NCBI GenBank assembly: GCA_026197095.1
Contig: JAPHTF010000016.1
Span: 1-50,748, forward strand
DNA length: 50,748 nt
Direction: 5' to 3'
From: Gammaproteobacteria bacterium
GTDB taxonomy: Bacteria; Pseudomonadota; Gammaproteobacteria; UBA6429; Thiohalophilaceae
The notes below the pieces were generated by a model. The model ran no database searches. It had not been told where the DNA came from and worked only from the letters and a program-made list of their open reading frames with translations. Of this stretch, positions 9,956 through 18,202 are shown piece after piece. Position 1 is the stretch's first letter; each line of letters starts with the position of its first letter. The translations under genes and the position numbers were made by a program.

Positions 9956-10342
9956 ATTGCTCTCCTTGATTAGAAAATATTTTTAGCCTGTATTGCTTGG
10001 CATGAGTCTAATTTAATGAAAAGCAGGTAATAGATAAAATCGTTTATTTATTAATATATAATAGCTATTACCAATCATAAGAATTCTGAGATCAGCCTGC
10101 CTTTTATAAAGACGATTTAAGTCTAATTTAGAATAGTCGAAATCCATTGAGCTAGATCATGTATGGTGCATAAAAGACTATGAGTATGATTAGCTATTAT
10201 TGAAATATGGGATTAAAGGCAATGAATACGACTTTTAATGCCGGCAATACCTGCTATATCTATAGCCTCAATAGATTGGGTATCAGGTGCGAGGGATAAA
10301 ATTTATATTTATACTTTCTCCTGCACTGGCTCTACTAATATA

Positions 10343-10367
10343 TTTTACATTTTACATTTTACATTTT
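10343..10367. repeat. Short tandem repeat TTTTACA x3.6
   Basis: Three exact copies of the 7-mer TTTTACA followed by TTTT, in the katA-pstC intergenic region about 100 bp before the distal Pho box. Such repeats can vary by slippage; no function is shown. Confidence 0.85.
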
Positions 10368-10463
10368 GTCTTTTGAAGCAAATCGAAGAGCTGCTTTGGA
10401 TTTATTGAAATTGATGATACTCCAGTAACCAGAAATATCACTTTTAGCTAATTTATGTACTCA

Positions 10464-10481
10464 GATTCATCTCACTGTCAT
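10464..10481 (+). promoter_or_regulatory. Distal Pho box and promoter of pstC
   Basis: GATTCAT-CTCA-CTGTCAT: the second half is perfect, the first has two mismatches. A perfect -10 TATAAT lies at 10489-10494, 7 nt after the box. It sits exactly 100 bp upstream of the proximal box and would give a leader of about 100 nt. Confidence 0.7.
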
Positions 10482-10563
10482 AAAGGGATATAATTGTATT
10501 TTCTACCTGCTCATGCTTCCATATCAAAAACTAAAAATACTATATTTATCAACCGGTTATAGA

Positions 10564-10581
10564 TTGTCATATTACTGTCAT
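10564..10581 (+). promoter_or_regulatory. Proximal Pho box of pstC
   Basis: TTGTCAT-ATTA-CTGTCAT is nearly identical to consensus. -10 candidate TATTAT at 10589-10594, again 7 nt downstream. Transcription from it would start only a few bases before the pstC ATG at 10604. Confidence 0.9.
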
Positions 10582-10603
10582 ATTCAGGTATTATCATTCG
10601 TAC

Positions 10604-12898
10604 ATGTCAGAATCCAGCACCCAAACTCCAGCAGCCTCTTCTAGCGAAGCTTCTGCATTAGCCCAGGCACTCACATCGAAGATGAATCGTGCGCGAGCTA
10701 TAAAAAATAAAATCACCAGTGTCAGCATGGCGGTTGGCGGTATCAGCGTCATCATTGCGATTGTCTTAATTTTCTTCTATCTCGCTTACGTGGTATTTCC
10801 ACTTTTCCTTGCTCCCGAAATGGAAAGAACAACACAATACCCAACGCCAGCCGTGACTGAAGGCAAAACTCTCCACCTCGCTATTGAAGAACAAAATTCG
10901 ATTGCAGTGCGTTTTACCGACCAGGCGAAAGCCATTTTCTTTAATGTGAACAATGGCCAGGTTGAAGAAAGTGTCGATGTGGATTTGCCACAAAACTCGA
11001 ATATCACCAGTTTTACCACCAGTCGACTGGCAAAAGGTTTTATTGCTTTTGGACTGAGTGATGGCAAAATGGTTTTTGCCCAACATAAATATCGAACGAC
11101 CTATTTTGATGACATCAAAAAAGTTGTTCCTTCTCTCGCTTTTCCATTAGGTGAGACTCCACTTGTTTTAGATCCGAATGAACATGCTTTAACTCATGTT
11201 GGTTTGATGCATGATGAAGAGAAAGCAACCTTTGTTGCTTATACGGATGATAATCGCTTGTTATTAAATCAGCTGATATTTGATGACGAACTGACAGGTG
11301 ATGCTGAAGATGTGACTTATGAGAGTACACAAATTGAAATTCCAAATATTCAATATGTGAATTACTTACTTATCGATAACTCACAAAGCTTGCTTTATGT
11401 TGCGCATAACAATAACGAAGTATCCTTAATTGATATCAGCGATCTTGATGATGTACAGGTGCTGGAACGTAAACGTGTTGTTGCAGATGATGCTGCAATT
11501 TCAGAGTTTACTTTTTTAACCGGTGAAATTTCATTATTAGTCGGTGATAACAAGGGCCGCATCAGCCAATGGTTCCCGGTACAAAAAGAAACCGGTTTAA
11601 CTTTATCGCGAATCCGAGATTTTGACAGCCAGCACACGACTATTACTGATATTGTAACCGAACAACGTCGTAAAGGTTTTGCGGCTATTGATGACAAGGG
11701 GCAACTCGCGTTCTATCACTCAACAGCACACCGCACCCTGTTGCACGATGTTGTCAGTAATGCACCTTTAAACATACTTGCCGTTTCTCCTCGTGCAAAT
11801 ACCTTTATTACTGAAGATAACCAACAACAAATGCAACTTTGGCATATTGAGAATGAACATCCTGAAATGTCATGGGGTGTGTTGTGGGATCAAATCTGGT
11901 ATGAAAGCTATCCTGAACCTTCTTATACCTGGCAATCATCATCAGCCAGTAATGACTTTGAACCTAAATTTAGTTTAATGCCACTTGCATTCGGTACATT
12001 GAAAGCAGCATTTTATGCCATGCTGTTTGCGATGCCACTTGCTATCATGGGCGCAATTTACACAGCTTATTTTATGTCTGCGAAAATGCGTGGATATGTA
12101 AAACCCACCATTGAAATCATGGAAGCCTTACCCACTGTTATCCTCGGTTTCCTCGCAGGACTTTGGTTAGCTCCCGTCATTGAGAGTCATTTACCCGGTT
12201 TTTTTAGCATGTTGCTCATATTACCTGCCGGTGTTTTACTTTTTGCATTCTTATGGCAAAAGCTTCCGGAACACGTACGCCACAAAATTCCTGATGGCTG
12301 GCAAGCCGCGTTACTGATCCCGGTACTCCTTATTACAGGTTGGATCGCAATGTCATTAAGCTTGCCAATGGAACATTTCTTTTTTGGCGGCGACATGAAG
12401 ATCTGGTTAAGTGAAAACCTGGGAATGGATTACGATCAACGTAACTCTTTGGTCGTTGGTATTGCAATGGGTGTTGCCGTTATCCCAACTATATTCTCAA
12501 TTACTGAAGATGCGATCTTCAGCGTACCAAAGAACCTGACATTTGGTTCACTCGCGTTAGGTGCTACCCCATGGCAAACGCTTATTTATGTTGTCATATT
12601 AACAGCAAGCCCAGGCATCTTCTCTGCGGTAATGATCGGTATGGGTCGTGCAGTGGGTGAAACCATGATCGTATTAATGGCAACAGGTAATACTCCTGTT
12701 ATGGACTTTAGTATCTTTCAGGGTATGCGTACTCTTGCAGCAAACGTAGCAGTTGAGATGCCGGAATCAGAAGTTGATAGTACTCATTATCGAATCTTAT
12801 TCCTTGCTGCGCTGGTTCTGTTTGTCTTTACCTTTGTCTTTAACACGCTGGCTGAGATTATTCGCCATCGCTTAAGAAAGAAATATAGCAGCTTATGA
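10604..12898 (+). CDS. pstC: Phosphate ABC transporter permease PstC (long form)
   Basis: 764 aa, more than twice the ~320 aa of E. coli PstC. One N-terminal membrane helix (about 46-70) is followed by a ~350-residue domain (about 80-430), predicted outside the membrane. Its repeated strands resemble a beta-propeller (for example LLYVAHNNNEVSLIDISDL). The C-terminal permease core (about 455-760) carries the ABC-binding loop LALGATPWQTL and GMGRAVGETMIVLMATGNTP. It forms the phosphate channel with PstA. Two Pho boxes precede it. It overlaps pstA by 4 nt (ATGA), so translation is coupled. No clear Shine-Dalgarno is visible at the ATG, fitting a near-leaderless message from the proximal promoter. 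Confidence 0.94.
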   Translation: MSESSTQTPAASSSEASALAQALTSKMNRARAIKNKITSVSMAVGGISVIIAIVLIFFYLAYVVFPLFLAPEMERTTQYPTPAVTEGKTLHLAIEEQNSIAVRFTDQAKAIFFNVNNGQVEESVDVDLPQNSNITSFTTSRLAKGFIAFGLSDGKMVFAQHKYRTTYFDDIKKVVPSLAFPLGETPLVLDPNEHALTHVGLMHDEEKATFVAYTDDNRLLLNQLIFDDELTGDAEDVTYESTQIEIPNIQYVNYLLIDNSQSLLYVAHNNNEVSLIDISDLDDVQVLERKRVVADDAAISEFTFLTGEISLLVGDNKGRISQWFPVQKETGLTLSRIRDFDSQHTTITDIVTEQRRKGFAAIDDKGQLAFYHSTAHRTLLHDVVSNAPLNILAVSPRANTFITEDNQQQMQLWHIENEHPEMSWGVLWDQIWYESYPEPSYTWQSSSASNDFEPKFSLMPLAFGTLKAAFYAMLFAMPLAIMGAIYTAYFMSAKMRGYVKPTIEIMEALPTVILGFLAGLWLAPVIESHLPGFFSMLLILPAGVLLFAFLWQKLPEHVRHKIPDGWQAALLIPVLLITGWIAMSLSLPMEHFFFGGDMKIWLSENLGMDYDQRNSLVVGIAMGVAVIPTIFSITEDAIFSVPKNLTFGSLALGATPWQTLIYVVILTASPGIFSAVMIGMGRAVGETMIVLMATGNTPVMDFSIFQGMRTLAANVAVEMPESEVDSTHYRILFLAALVLFVFTFVFNTLAEIIRHRLRKKYSSL

Positions 12899-14565
12899 TT
12901 AAGAAATGGTTCAAATCAGGTGACCCCTGGATCTGGCTTAATGCAGCAGCAGTTAGCGCCAGTTTAATTATCGTGCTGGGATTACTTGCACTTATTGCGG
13001 TGAAAGGGTTATCGCACTTCTGGCCAAAGTCTGTCATGCAGGCCCAGTATGTCCAGGCAACTGCGACAAACTCCAATCCAGAATCCCTGCGAATAATTGG
13101 TGAAGTTCACAACCAGGAAGAAGTGACCCTTGAAGCTTTACATGGTATGGGGGTTCATTTAGAGCTGGATGCTCTAACGGCAACACGTATTCTGCTTAAA
13201 ACAGGTAACCGCGATATCAGCGGTGCTGATTTTAAATGGATGTTACAGCCTTATCTAAAAGACGAACAATATCCGGAAAATATTGTTGTTTTAGAACGCC
13301 GCGAATGGGGTAATTTCTATGGTTTCTTAAAGTCGGTTAAAAGCGATAACAAGACTGTTGCATCAGAAGATACTGCATGGCAAGAACTTGAAACACAATT
13401 AGAACGCGCTGAATTAATCTACAAACAAATCCGTGAGATTGAAAAAGATGACATTGGTAGTATCAACTATGGCATGGAACAAATTCGTCTTGGTAAACGT
13501 CGTCTTGAACTTGAAAAAGAAGATACACCCGAGCGTATACAGAAACTTGATCTTGAGCGTAAGCAACTTGAAAAAGAATATGCCGTATTAGAACAGGATC
13601 TTAAAAAGCTGTATAAAAAATTTAATCGCGACAGCATAATCGCAGAAACAATGAGTGGCCAACAGATTGAAATACCGCTGTCGAAAATTGTACGCGCTTA
13701 CCGGCCTAACTCACTGAATATTTTTCAGAAAATCATACTTTATTTTGAAAAGCTCTGGGAGTTTGTCGCGGACGAACCGCGTGAAGCCAATACTGAAGGT
13801 GGTATTTTTCCCGCCATTTTTGGCACGGTCATGATGGTTTTACTCATGTCCGTATTAGTAACACCTTTTGGCGTTATCGCAGCAGTTTACTTACGTGAGT
13901 ATGCCAAGCAAGGTGCGTTTACCCGTACAATTCGTATCGCGGTCAATAATCTCGCGGGTGTACCTTCAATTGTATACGGTGTATTTGGTTTAGGTTTCTT
14001 TGTCTACTTCCTGGGTGGAAACCTTGATCAACTCTTCTATCCTGAAGCATTACCATCCCCAACCTTCGGTACTCCTGGTATTTTATGGTCTTCGTTAACA
14101 TTGGCAATATTAACAGTACCGGTTGTTATTGTAGCGACAGAAGAAGGCTTATCACGTATACCGCGTTCTATTCGTGAAGGCAGCCTTGCCTTAGGCGCAA
14201 CCAAAGCAGAAACGTTATGGCGTACAATTTTACCAATGGCAACACCTTCCATGATGACAGGAATGATTCTGGCAATAGCACGTGCTGCAGGCGAAGTTGC
14301 ACCGTTAATGCTTGTCGGTGTGGTTAAACTTGCACCTTCATTGCCGCTTGATACAAACGCACCGTTCTTCCATTTAGAACGTAAATTTATGCATCTTGGT
14401 TTCCATATATATGATGTCGGATTCCAAAGTCCAAACGTGGAAGCGGCAAGGCCTTTAGTTTATGCCACGGCACTTTTATTAATTGCAGTTATTGTTTTAC
14501 TCAACCTGAGCGCAATTTATATTCGTAACCGTTTACGCGAGCAATATCGTAGCCTCGAATCTTAG
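12895..14565 (+). CDS. pstA: Phosphate ABC transporter permease PstA (long form)
   Basis: 556 aa against about 296 in E. coli. Helix at about 14-40, then a long insert with a charged coiled-coil stretch (about 160-245, rich in E, K, L, R). The permease core at about 300-550 has LREYAKQGAFTR, GVPSIVYGVFGLGF, the ABC-contact loop SLALGATKAETLWRTILP and ARAAGEVAPLMLVG. The enlarged domain pairs with the enlarged PstC, so the two extra domains probably interact outside the membrane (inference). Second gene of the pstC-pstA-pstB-phoU operon. Confidence 0.94.
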   Translation: MIKKWFKSGDPWIWLNAAAVSASLIIVLGLLALIAVKGLSHFWPKSVMQAQYVQATATNSNPESLRIIGEVHNQEEVTLEALHGMGVHLELDALTATRILLKTGNRDISGADFKWMLQPYLKDEQYPENIVVLERREWGNFYGFLKSVKSDNKTVASEDTAWQELETQLERAELIYKQIREIEKDDIGSINYGMEQIRLGKRRLELEKEDTPERIQKLDLERKQLEKEYAVLEQDLKKLYKKFNRDSIIAETMSGQQIEIPLSKIVRAYRPNSLNIFQKIILYFEKLWEFVADEPREANTEGGIFPAIFGTVMMVLLMSVLVTPFGVIAAVYLREYAKQGAFTRTIRIAVNNLAGVPSIVYGVFGLGFFVYFLGGNLDQLFYPEALPSPTFGTPGILWSSLTLAILTVPVVIVATEEGLSRIPRSIREGSLALGATKAETLWRTILPMATPSMMTGMILAIARAAGEVAPLMLVGVVKLAPSLPLDTNAPFFHLERKFMHLGFHIYDVGFQSPNVEAARPLVYATALLLIAVIVLLNLSAIYIRNRLREQYRSLES

Positions 14566-14641
14566 AACTTAGTTAAGATAAAATTCAGGCAAATTTTTAA
14601 TTTAAGAAATATTGATACACTGGTCTTAACTGGTAAATATT

Positions 14642-15490
14642 ATGACAACGAATACAAATACAACAGAAACGAAAACACATGCAGTGAATTTAAAGTCTCT
14701 TGGACGCGAGCAACGTTCAAATGTTCTGAAGAATGAAACAACATGTATTTCAACTGATAACCTCAATCTTTTCTATGCTGAAAAGCAGGCGTTACAGAAT
14801 GTCAATCTCAGCATCCCGGAGAAAAAAGTATCCGCATTTATTGGTCCCAGTGGTTGTGGTAAATCGACTTTATTACGCTGCTTTAACCGGATGAATGACC
14901 TTGTTGATGGTTGCCGGATTGAAGGTAAAATAAATATTGATGGCAGCAATATTTACGAAAAAAATGTTGATGTTTCAGAATTACGTCGCCGCGTGGGAAT
15001 GGTATTTCAAAAGCCTAACCCTTTTCCAAAAACCATTTATGAAAATGTCGCCTACGGTTTACGTTTACAGGGTGTAAAAAGCCGGCGTGTACTTGATGAG
15101 GTCGTTGAAAAGTCATTACGTGGTGCAGCACTTTGGGATGAAGTTAAAGACCGTTTACATGAAAGCGCTTTAGGTATGTCGGGTGGTCAACAGCAACGTC
15201 TGGTTATTGCCCGCGCTATTGCGATTGAACCTGAAGTGTTATTACTTGACGAGCCCGCTTCGGCACTTGATCCCATATCAACATTAAAAATTGAAGAGCT
15301 CATTAGTGAACTAAAAGACCGCTATACTATTGTTATCGTTACACATAACATGCAGCAAGCTGCGCGTGTTTCTGATTACACTGCATTTATGTATATGGGT
15401 GAAATGATTGAGTTTGATAATACAGATAAAATTTTCACCAACCCAAGTAAAAAACAAACTGAAGATTACATTACAGGCCGTTACGGATAA
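14642..15490 (+). CDS. pstB: Phosphate ABC transporter ATPase PstB
   Basis: 282 aa cytoplasmic ATPase that powers PstCA. Walker A GPSGCGKS (68-75), Q-loop [16 protein letters not shown] (121-136), signature SGGQQQR (180-186), Walker [12 protein letters not shown] (200-210), H-loop VTHNM. The first ~35 residues extend beyond the usual PstB start. There are 76 nt between pstA and pstB and no promoter or Pho box that I can see, so it is likely read from the pstC promoters. Confidence 0.96.
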   Translation: MTTNTNTTETKTHAVNLKSLGREQRSNVLKNETTCISTDNLNLFYAEKQALQNVNLSIPEKKVSAFIGPSGCGKSTLLRCFNRMNDLVDGCRIEGKINIDGSNIYEKNVDVSELRRRVGMVFQKPNPFPKTIYENVAYGLRLQGVKSRRVLDEVVEKSLRGAALWDEVKDRLHESALGMSGGQQQRLVIARAIAIEPEVLLLDEPASALDPISTLKIEELISELKDRYTIVIVTHNMQQAARVSDYTAFMYMGEMIEFDNTDKIFTNPSKKQTEDYITGRYG

Positions 15491-15502
15491 AAGGAAAATA
15501 TC

Positions 15503-16216
15503 ATGGACAAGTCAAAAATTGGACACCATATATCACAGCAATTTAATTCCGAACTCGAAGAAATTCGAACTCTCGTGCTTTCAATGGGCGGCCTGGTAGA
15601 AGAACAAATTCGTAATGCGACTCAGGCACTGGTTGAAGGTAATGTCGAACTTGGTGAAGCGGTTATCAGTCGTGATGTTAAGGTTAACAAGGCAGAAGTG
15701 AACATTGATGAAGAATGTACACATATCATTGCCCGACGCCAGCCGGCAGCAACAGACTTAAGACTTGTTATTGCGGTTATCAAAACGATTACAGATTTAG
15801 AACGTATAGGTGACCAGGCAGAACGCGTTGCTCGCATGGGTATCCGCTTAGCGGAAGTGGATCGTCCTAAAAATAACTATCATGAAATACAAAACATGGG
15901 AGACCATGTTGCTAAAATGGTGCATGGTGCCCTGGATGCTTTTGCGCGTATGGACGTAGAAAGCGCCATTGAAGTCAGTAAACGTGATAACCAGGTTGAC
16001 CAGGAATACGATGGTCTTATGCGTCAATGCTTAACCTTCATGATGGAAGATCCACGTAAAATTACCCAGATGTTAGACATCATGTGGGCGGCGCGAGCTA
16101 TCGAACGTATCGGTGACCACGCTAAGAATATTTGTGAATATGTTATTTACCTGGTGAAAGGTAAAGATGTACGCCATATCACGATTGAACAAATTGAAGA
16201 CGAGTTAAGCAGATAA
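15503..16216 (+). CDS. phoU: Phosphate signalling protein PhoU
   Basis: 237 aa, two PhoU helical-bundle repeats (about 15-110 and 120-225) with metal-binding type motifs around DLERIGDQAERVAR and IERIGDHAKNICE. PhoU connects the Pst transporter with PhoR and keeps the Pho regulon off when phosphate is plentiful. Strong ribosome site AAGGAAAATATC before ATG. Starts 12 nt after pstB and ends the operon. Confidence 0.96.
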   Translation: MDKSKIGHHISQQFNSELEEIRTLVLSMGGLVEEQIRNATQALVEGNVELGEAVISRDVKVNKAEVNIDEECTHIIARRQPAATDLRLVIAVIKTITDLERIGDQAERVARMGIRLAEVDRPKNNYHEIQNMGDHVAKMVHGALDAFARMDVESAIEVSKRDNQVDQEYDGLMRQCLTFMMEDPRKITQMLDIMWAARAIERIGDHAKNICEYVIYLVKGKDVRHITIEQIEDELSR

Positions 16217-16558
16217 AAAAATGGGGTACGCCATGGAATTGGGGTACCCCTAAAAATAACCTAACTATTGAGGAGGGAGAACATAAAGAACAAATAAAAT
16301 AATATTCTTTAATGTTTTTGCTCATTAACAGTATGGCAACAAATATTCACTTTAGTTCACTATTTCTGTAAACATATGTAACACCTGCTTTTTAGCATAT
16401 GCTTAATTACTGTTGCCTCTGGCTAATTCACTCCCGGATTGCTTTCTGACTACTCTCTTTTAAGTCCCTGTTTTTGCGCAAGTATTCCATTAGATATTTG
16501 CGTGCCGGTAAAATAAAAGCAAAAGCGCCCTTCCCGATCGCTTTTTAAAGTCAAAAAT
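16217..16558. other. Intergenic region between phoU and thioesterase gene (convergent)
   Basis: 342 bp between convergent genes. Right after phoU a GGGGTAC / GTACCCC stem (16223-16229 with 16244-16250) could be a weak 3' hairpin; it lacks a U-tract. A strong ribosome-site-like AGGAGGGAGA (16271) has no start codon at a usable distance. A terminator-like hairpin for the minus-strand gene lies at 16521-16545. I see nothing else. Confidence 0.5.
16521..16545 (-). terminator. Probable terminator of thioesterase gene
   Basis: On the minus strand, AAAAGCG and CGCTTTT form a 7-bp stem with an 11-nt loop, followed by GCTTTTATTTT, 13 bp after the stop of the minus-strand gene. Confidence 0.6.
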
Positions 16559-17011
16559 TTAATGACATAAGGCAACAAAGTCACCTTTAAAACTTGCACA
16601 GCACTGCTCATTTTGTCTAACAATAGCATCAAGAGAAATCCTGGCACGGCCATGGCGCAGCAGGGTTTTCATAAAACGGGACCAACGCGCAGCATCATCA
16701 AATTCACAACGCGCAATCATTTCTCCCTCTATAGGATGTTCATACTGCATCGTATTTTGCTGAATAAGAATATGACATTGTGGATGATGGGTGTTGAGTC
16801 GCAAGTACAACAAACTATATGCCGAGACTATGGCTAAAGTGTTAGCACTACCACCAAATACAGTACCCTGATGATTGATATTTGGCTGCAAGGGTGCCGA
16901 GACTATTGCACAGGTTGGGTCGGCCTGTATCACCTCAATCCCCATCGACTCAGTCAGTGGAATCTGTGTATATAACAAATGCTTGAGTTCTGTTGCTGTC
17001 AGCTGTTTCAT
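16559..17011 (-). CDS. YiiD C-terminal-type thioesterase domain protein
   Basis: 150 aa, a single hot-dog-fold domain like the C-terminal thioesterase domain of YiiD. NINHQGTVFGGSANTLAIVSAYSLLY is the family hallmark region, with GTVFGG in the central helix start. Expected to hydrolyse an acyl-CoA or acyl-ACP thioester; substrate unknown. It follows the thiol operon in the same direction, 125 bp after the small thioredoxin gene, and may be read with it. A hairpin ends it. Confidence 0.7.
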   Translation of the reverse strand: MKQLTATELKHLLYTQIPLTESMGIEVIQADPTCAIVSAPLQPNINHQGTVFGGSANTLAIVSAYSLLYLRLNTHHPQCHILIQQNTMQYEHPIEGEMIARCEFDDAARWSRFMKTLLRHGRARISLDAIVRQNEQCCASFKGDFVALCH

Positions 17012-17023
17012 TTTTTAACACAT

Positions 17024-17107
17024 TTAACCCGCTTCAGCCATTGCTCCCAACCAGGCTATCACCTGTTTTTCGGTCGTATCCCTGCCTGATGATAAGCGGC
17101 TATACGT
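17024..17107 (-). CDS. Possible 27-aa small ORF with ACG at the start position
   Basis: On the minus strand a good ribosome site (AAGGAG) is followed 5 nt later by ACG. A 27-codon frame with coding-like composition (it ends VIAWLGAMAEAG) runs to a TAA 12 nt before the thioesterase ATG. ACG is a rare initiator, so this may be a start-codon mutant of a small gene, the remnant of a longer one, or chance. I do not recognise the peptide. Confidence 0.2.
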   Translation of the reverse strand, partial: TYSRLSSGRDTTEKQVIAWLGAMAEAG

Positions 17108-17136
17108 GATTACTCCTTAGTATATTTAACGTGAAT

Positions 17137-17370
17137 TTAGTCGAACCAGCTTTCAATTTTCTTTCGATCTGGCACACCACCGGCGTGCACTACCGTACCA
17201 TCGATGACCACACCCGGCGTGGACATAACACCGTACCCCATAATGGCACCAATATCCTCCACCTTTTCCAGTTCAACCTTAACGCCTTTGGCACTCGCTG
17301 CCTCTTCGATCAGCTTCAGGGTCGTCTTGCAGTTAGTGCAACCCGAGCCAAGTACTTTAATATTTTTCAT
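17137..17370 (-). CDS. Small thioredoxin-like redox-active disulfide protein
   Basis: 77 aa, thioredoxin fold of the 'redox-active disulfide protein 2' type. Active site GSGCTNCKTT (CxxC) near the N-terminus, cis-Pro region MSTPGVVIDG. I chose the ATG at 17370 because AGGA lies 9 nt upstream. The earlier ATG at 17379 directly abuts that site. Such proteins commonly sit beside ArsP-like permeases and probably supply reducing equivalents or handle a thiol-bound substrate. Last clear gene of the six-gene minus-strand operon; 29 nt after the Cys-tail gene. Confidence 0.85.
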   Translation of the reverse strand: MKNIKVLGSGCTNCKTTLKLIEEAASAKGVKVELEKVEDIGAIMGYGVMSTPGVVIDGTVVHAGGVPDRKKIESWFD

Positions 17371-17399
17371 AACGTGCATTCCTTAAATCATGTTAATCA

Positions 17400-17720
17400 T
17401 TAACAGCAGGACTGGCCACTTGCAGTAGGTGTGCAGCATGAGGTCCCCGCTTCACTATTATCAAGTGGCTTGCCTTTTTCTACTTTCGGTTTGCCTGATG
17501 TGTTTGCTTTCTCATCGAAAGCAGCATCAAGCTTTTGTGCTGCCTCGTCCCGAATATGGCGCGCAATCTCGATCACCGCATCGATCTGGTGTTGCGGTAC
17601 GCCGGCTTGGCGCAAACGATCCAGCTGACATTGCCCCATATCTGGATGATTAGAAGCAATACCTGATGCCAACGACACCATGGCAACAATGGAAGAATGC
17701 AATTGTGTTTGTTCCGTCAT
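17400..17720 (-). CDS. AhpD/CMD-like helical protein with Cys-rich tail
   Basis: 106 aa. The N-terminal ~60 residues (VSLASGIASNHPDMGQCQLDRL...) resemble the helical core of AhpD/carboxymuconolactone-decarboxylase proteins, but the usual CxxC is absent and only C30 or so remains. A charged linker leads to a tail GTSCCTPTASGQSCC with two vicinal Cys pairs. Such pairs suit binding of As(III), Hg(II) or copper. It lies between the periplasmic rhodanese and the thioredoxin in the same operon, so a thiol carrier or metalloid-handling role is plausible but inferred. Family assignment is tentative. Confidence 0.6.
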   Translation of the reverse strand: MTEQTQLHSSIVAMVSLASGIASNHPDMGQCQLDRLRQAGVPQHQIDAVIEIARHIRDEAAQKLDAAFDEKANTSGKPKVEKGKPLDNSEAGTSCCTPTASGQSCC

Positions 17721-17733
17721 AAAAAACTCCTAA

Positions 17734-18177
17734 TCATTTGGGAAGCTGTTGGATAAAATCTCGTGCGGCATCTCCACGCAGGTTTTCTGCCATACCAATA
17801 AGACCATCGGTTAAATACTTTGCAGCAATACCTTTTGAACGAAGATAAACCATGGCAACAGCGGCTCTATCTTTGTGTGGACAAGCAGTGACAATAATCT
17901 TGTTAGTATCGAGTTCATTTAAGCGGTTCGGCAGTTCATTGATAGGAATGCTTATAGAAGGTCCAACTTTCCAGGCGGCATATTCTTCTTTGAAGCGAAT
18001 ATCGACCAATTGCGCCTTACCCTCTTTTAACAACCTGATCAAACCCTTGCTGTCCATTTTCATTTCTTTTCTGGCGGCATAATCAAAACTGAAAATATAG
18101 TTTTCCAGTTTTGCATCATCCGCAAATGCAACGGGGGATAATGAGACTATCAAAATACTTATTAACATTTTTTTCAT
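17734..18177 (-). CDS. Periplasmic single-domain rhodanese
   Basis: 147 aa with a Sec signal peptide (MKKMLISILIVSLSPVAFA, cut about residue 19). One rhodanese domain: QLVDIRFKEEYAAWKVGPSISIPINEL, then the active loop TACPHKDRAAVA with the catalytic Cys. It would carry a persulfide or bind a thiophilic oxyanion in the periplasm. Located 13 nt upstream of the Cys-tail gene and 25 nt downstream of the permease gene. Confidence 0.88.
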   Translation of the reverse strand: MKKMLISILIVSLSPVAFADDAKLENYIFSFDYAARKEMKMDSKGLIRLLKEGKAQLVDIRFKEEYAAWKVGPSISIPINELPNRLNELDTNKIIVTACPHKDRAAVAMVYLRSKGIAAKYLTDGLIGMAENLRGDAARDFIQQLPK

Positions 18178-18202
18178 GACTCGCTCCTTGGGTATTCAAT
18201 CT

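Larger units (their letters stand above)
9956..10603. other. 648-bp AT-rich intergenic region between katA and pstC
   Basis: This holds the divergent control regions of katA (left) and pstC (right). It contains two Pho boxes near the right side, a 7-bp tandem repeat at 10343, an 11-bp direct repeat AGTCTAATTTA (10005 and 10120), and an AATAGCTATT palindrome at 10060-10069. A half-site resembling OxyR (ATAGATAAAATCGTT, 10030-10044) is visible without a clear second half. I see no convincing gene; the longest start-to-stop frame noticed is 30 codons at 10207. Confidence 0.6.

Noticed and set aside
10030-10066. OxyR site upstream of the catalase gene
   Set aside because: One half (ATAGATAAAATCGTT) resembles the consensus but the second half at the required spacing does not.
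9956-10250. Pho box for the catalase gene on the minus strand
   Set aside because: Catalase is PhoB-dependent in some bacteria, so I looked for ATGACAG-type repeats; none is present in this stretch.
10207-10299. 30-codon ORF in the katA-pstC gap
   Set aside because: No ribosome site, no recognisable composition and no neighbour context; likely chance.
16271-16280. Strong ribosome-site-like AGGAGGGAGA
   Set aside because: No ATG, GTG or TTG with a useful frame follows at a workable distance.
16367-16384. Pho-box-like CTGTAAACATATGTAAC after phoU
   Set aside because: The half-sites are spaced 10, not 11, bp apart and no downstream gene has a start nearby.
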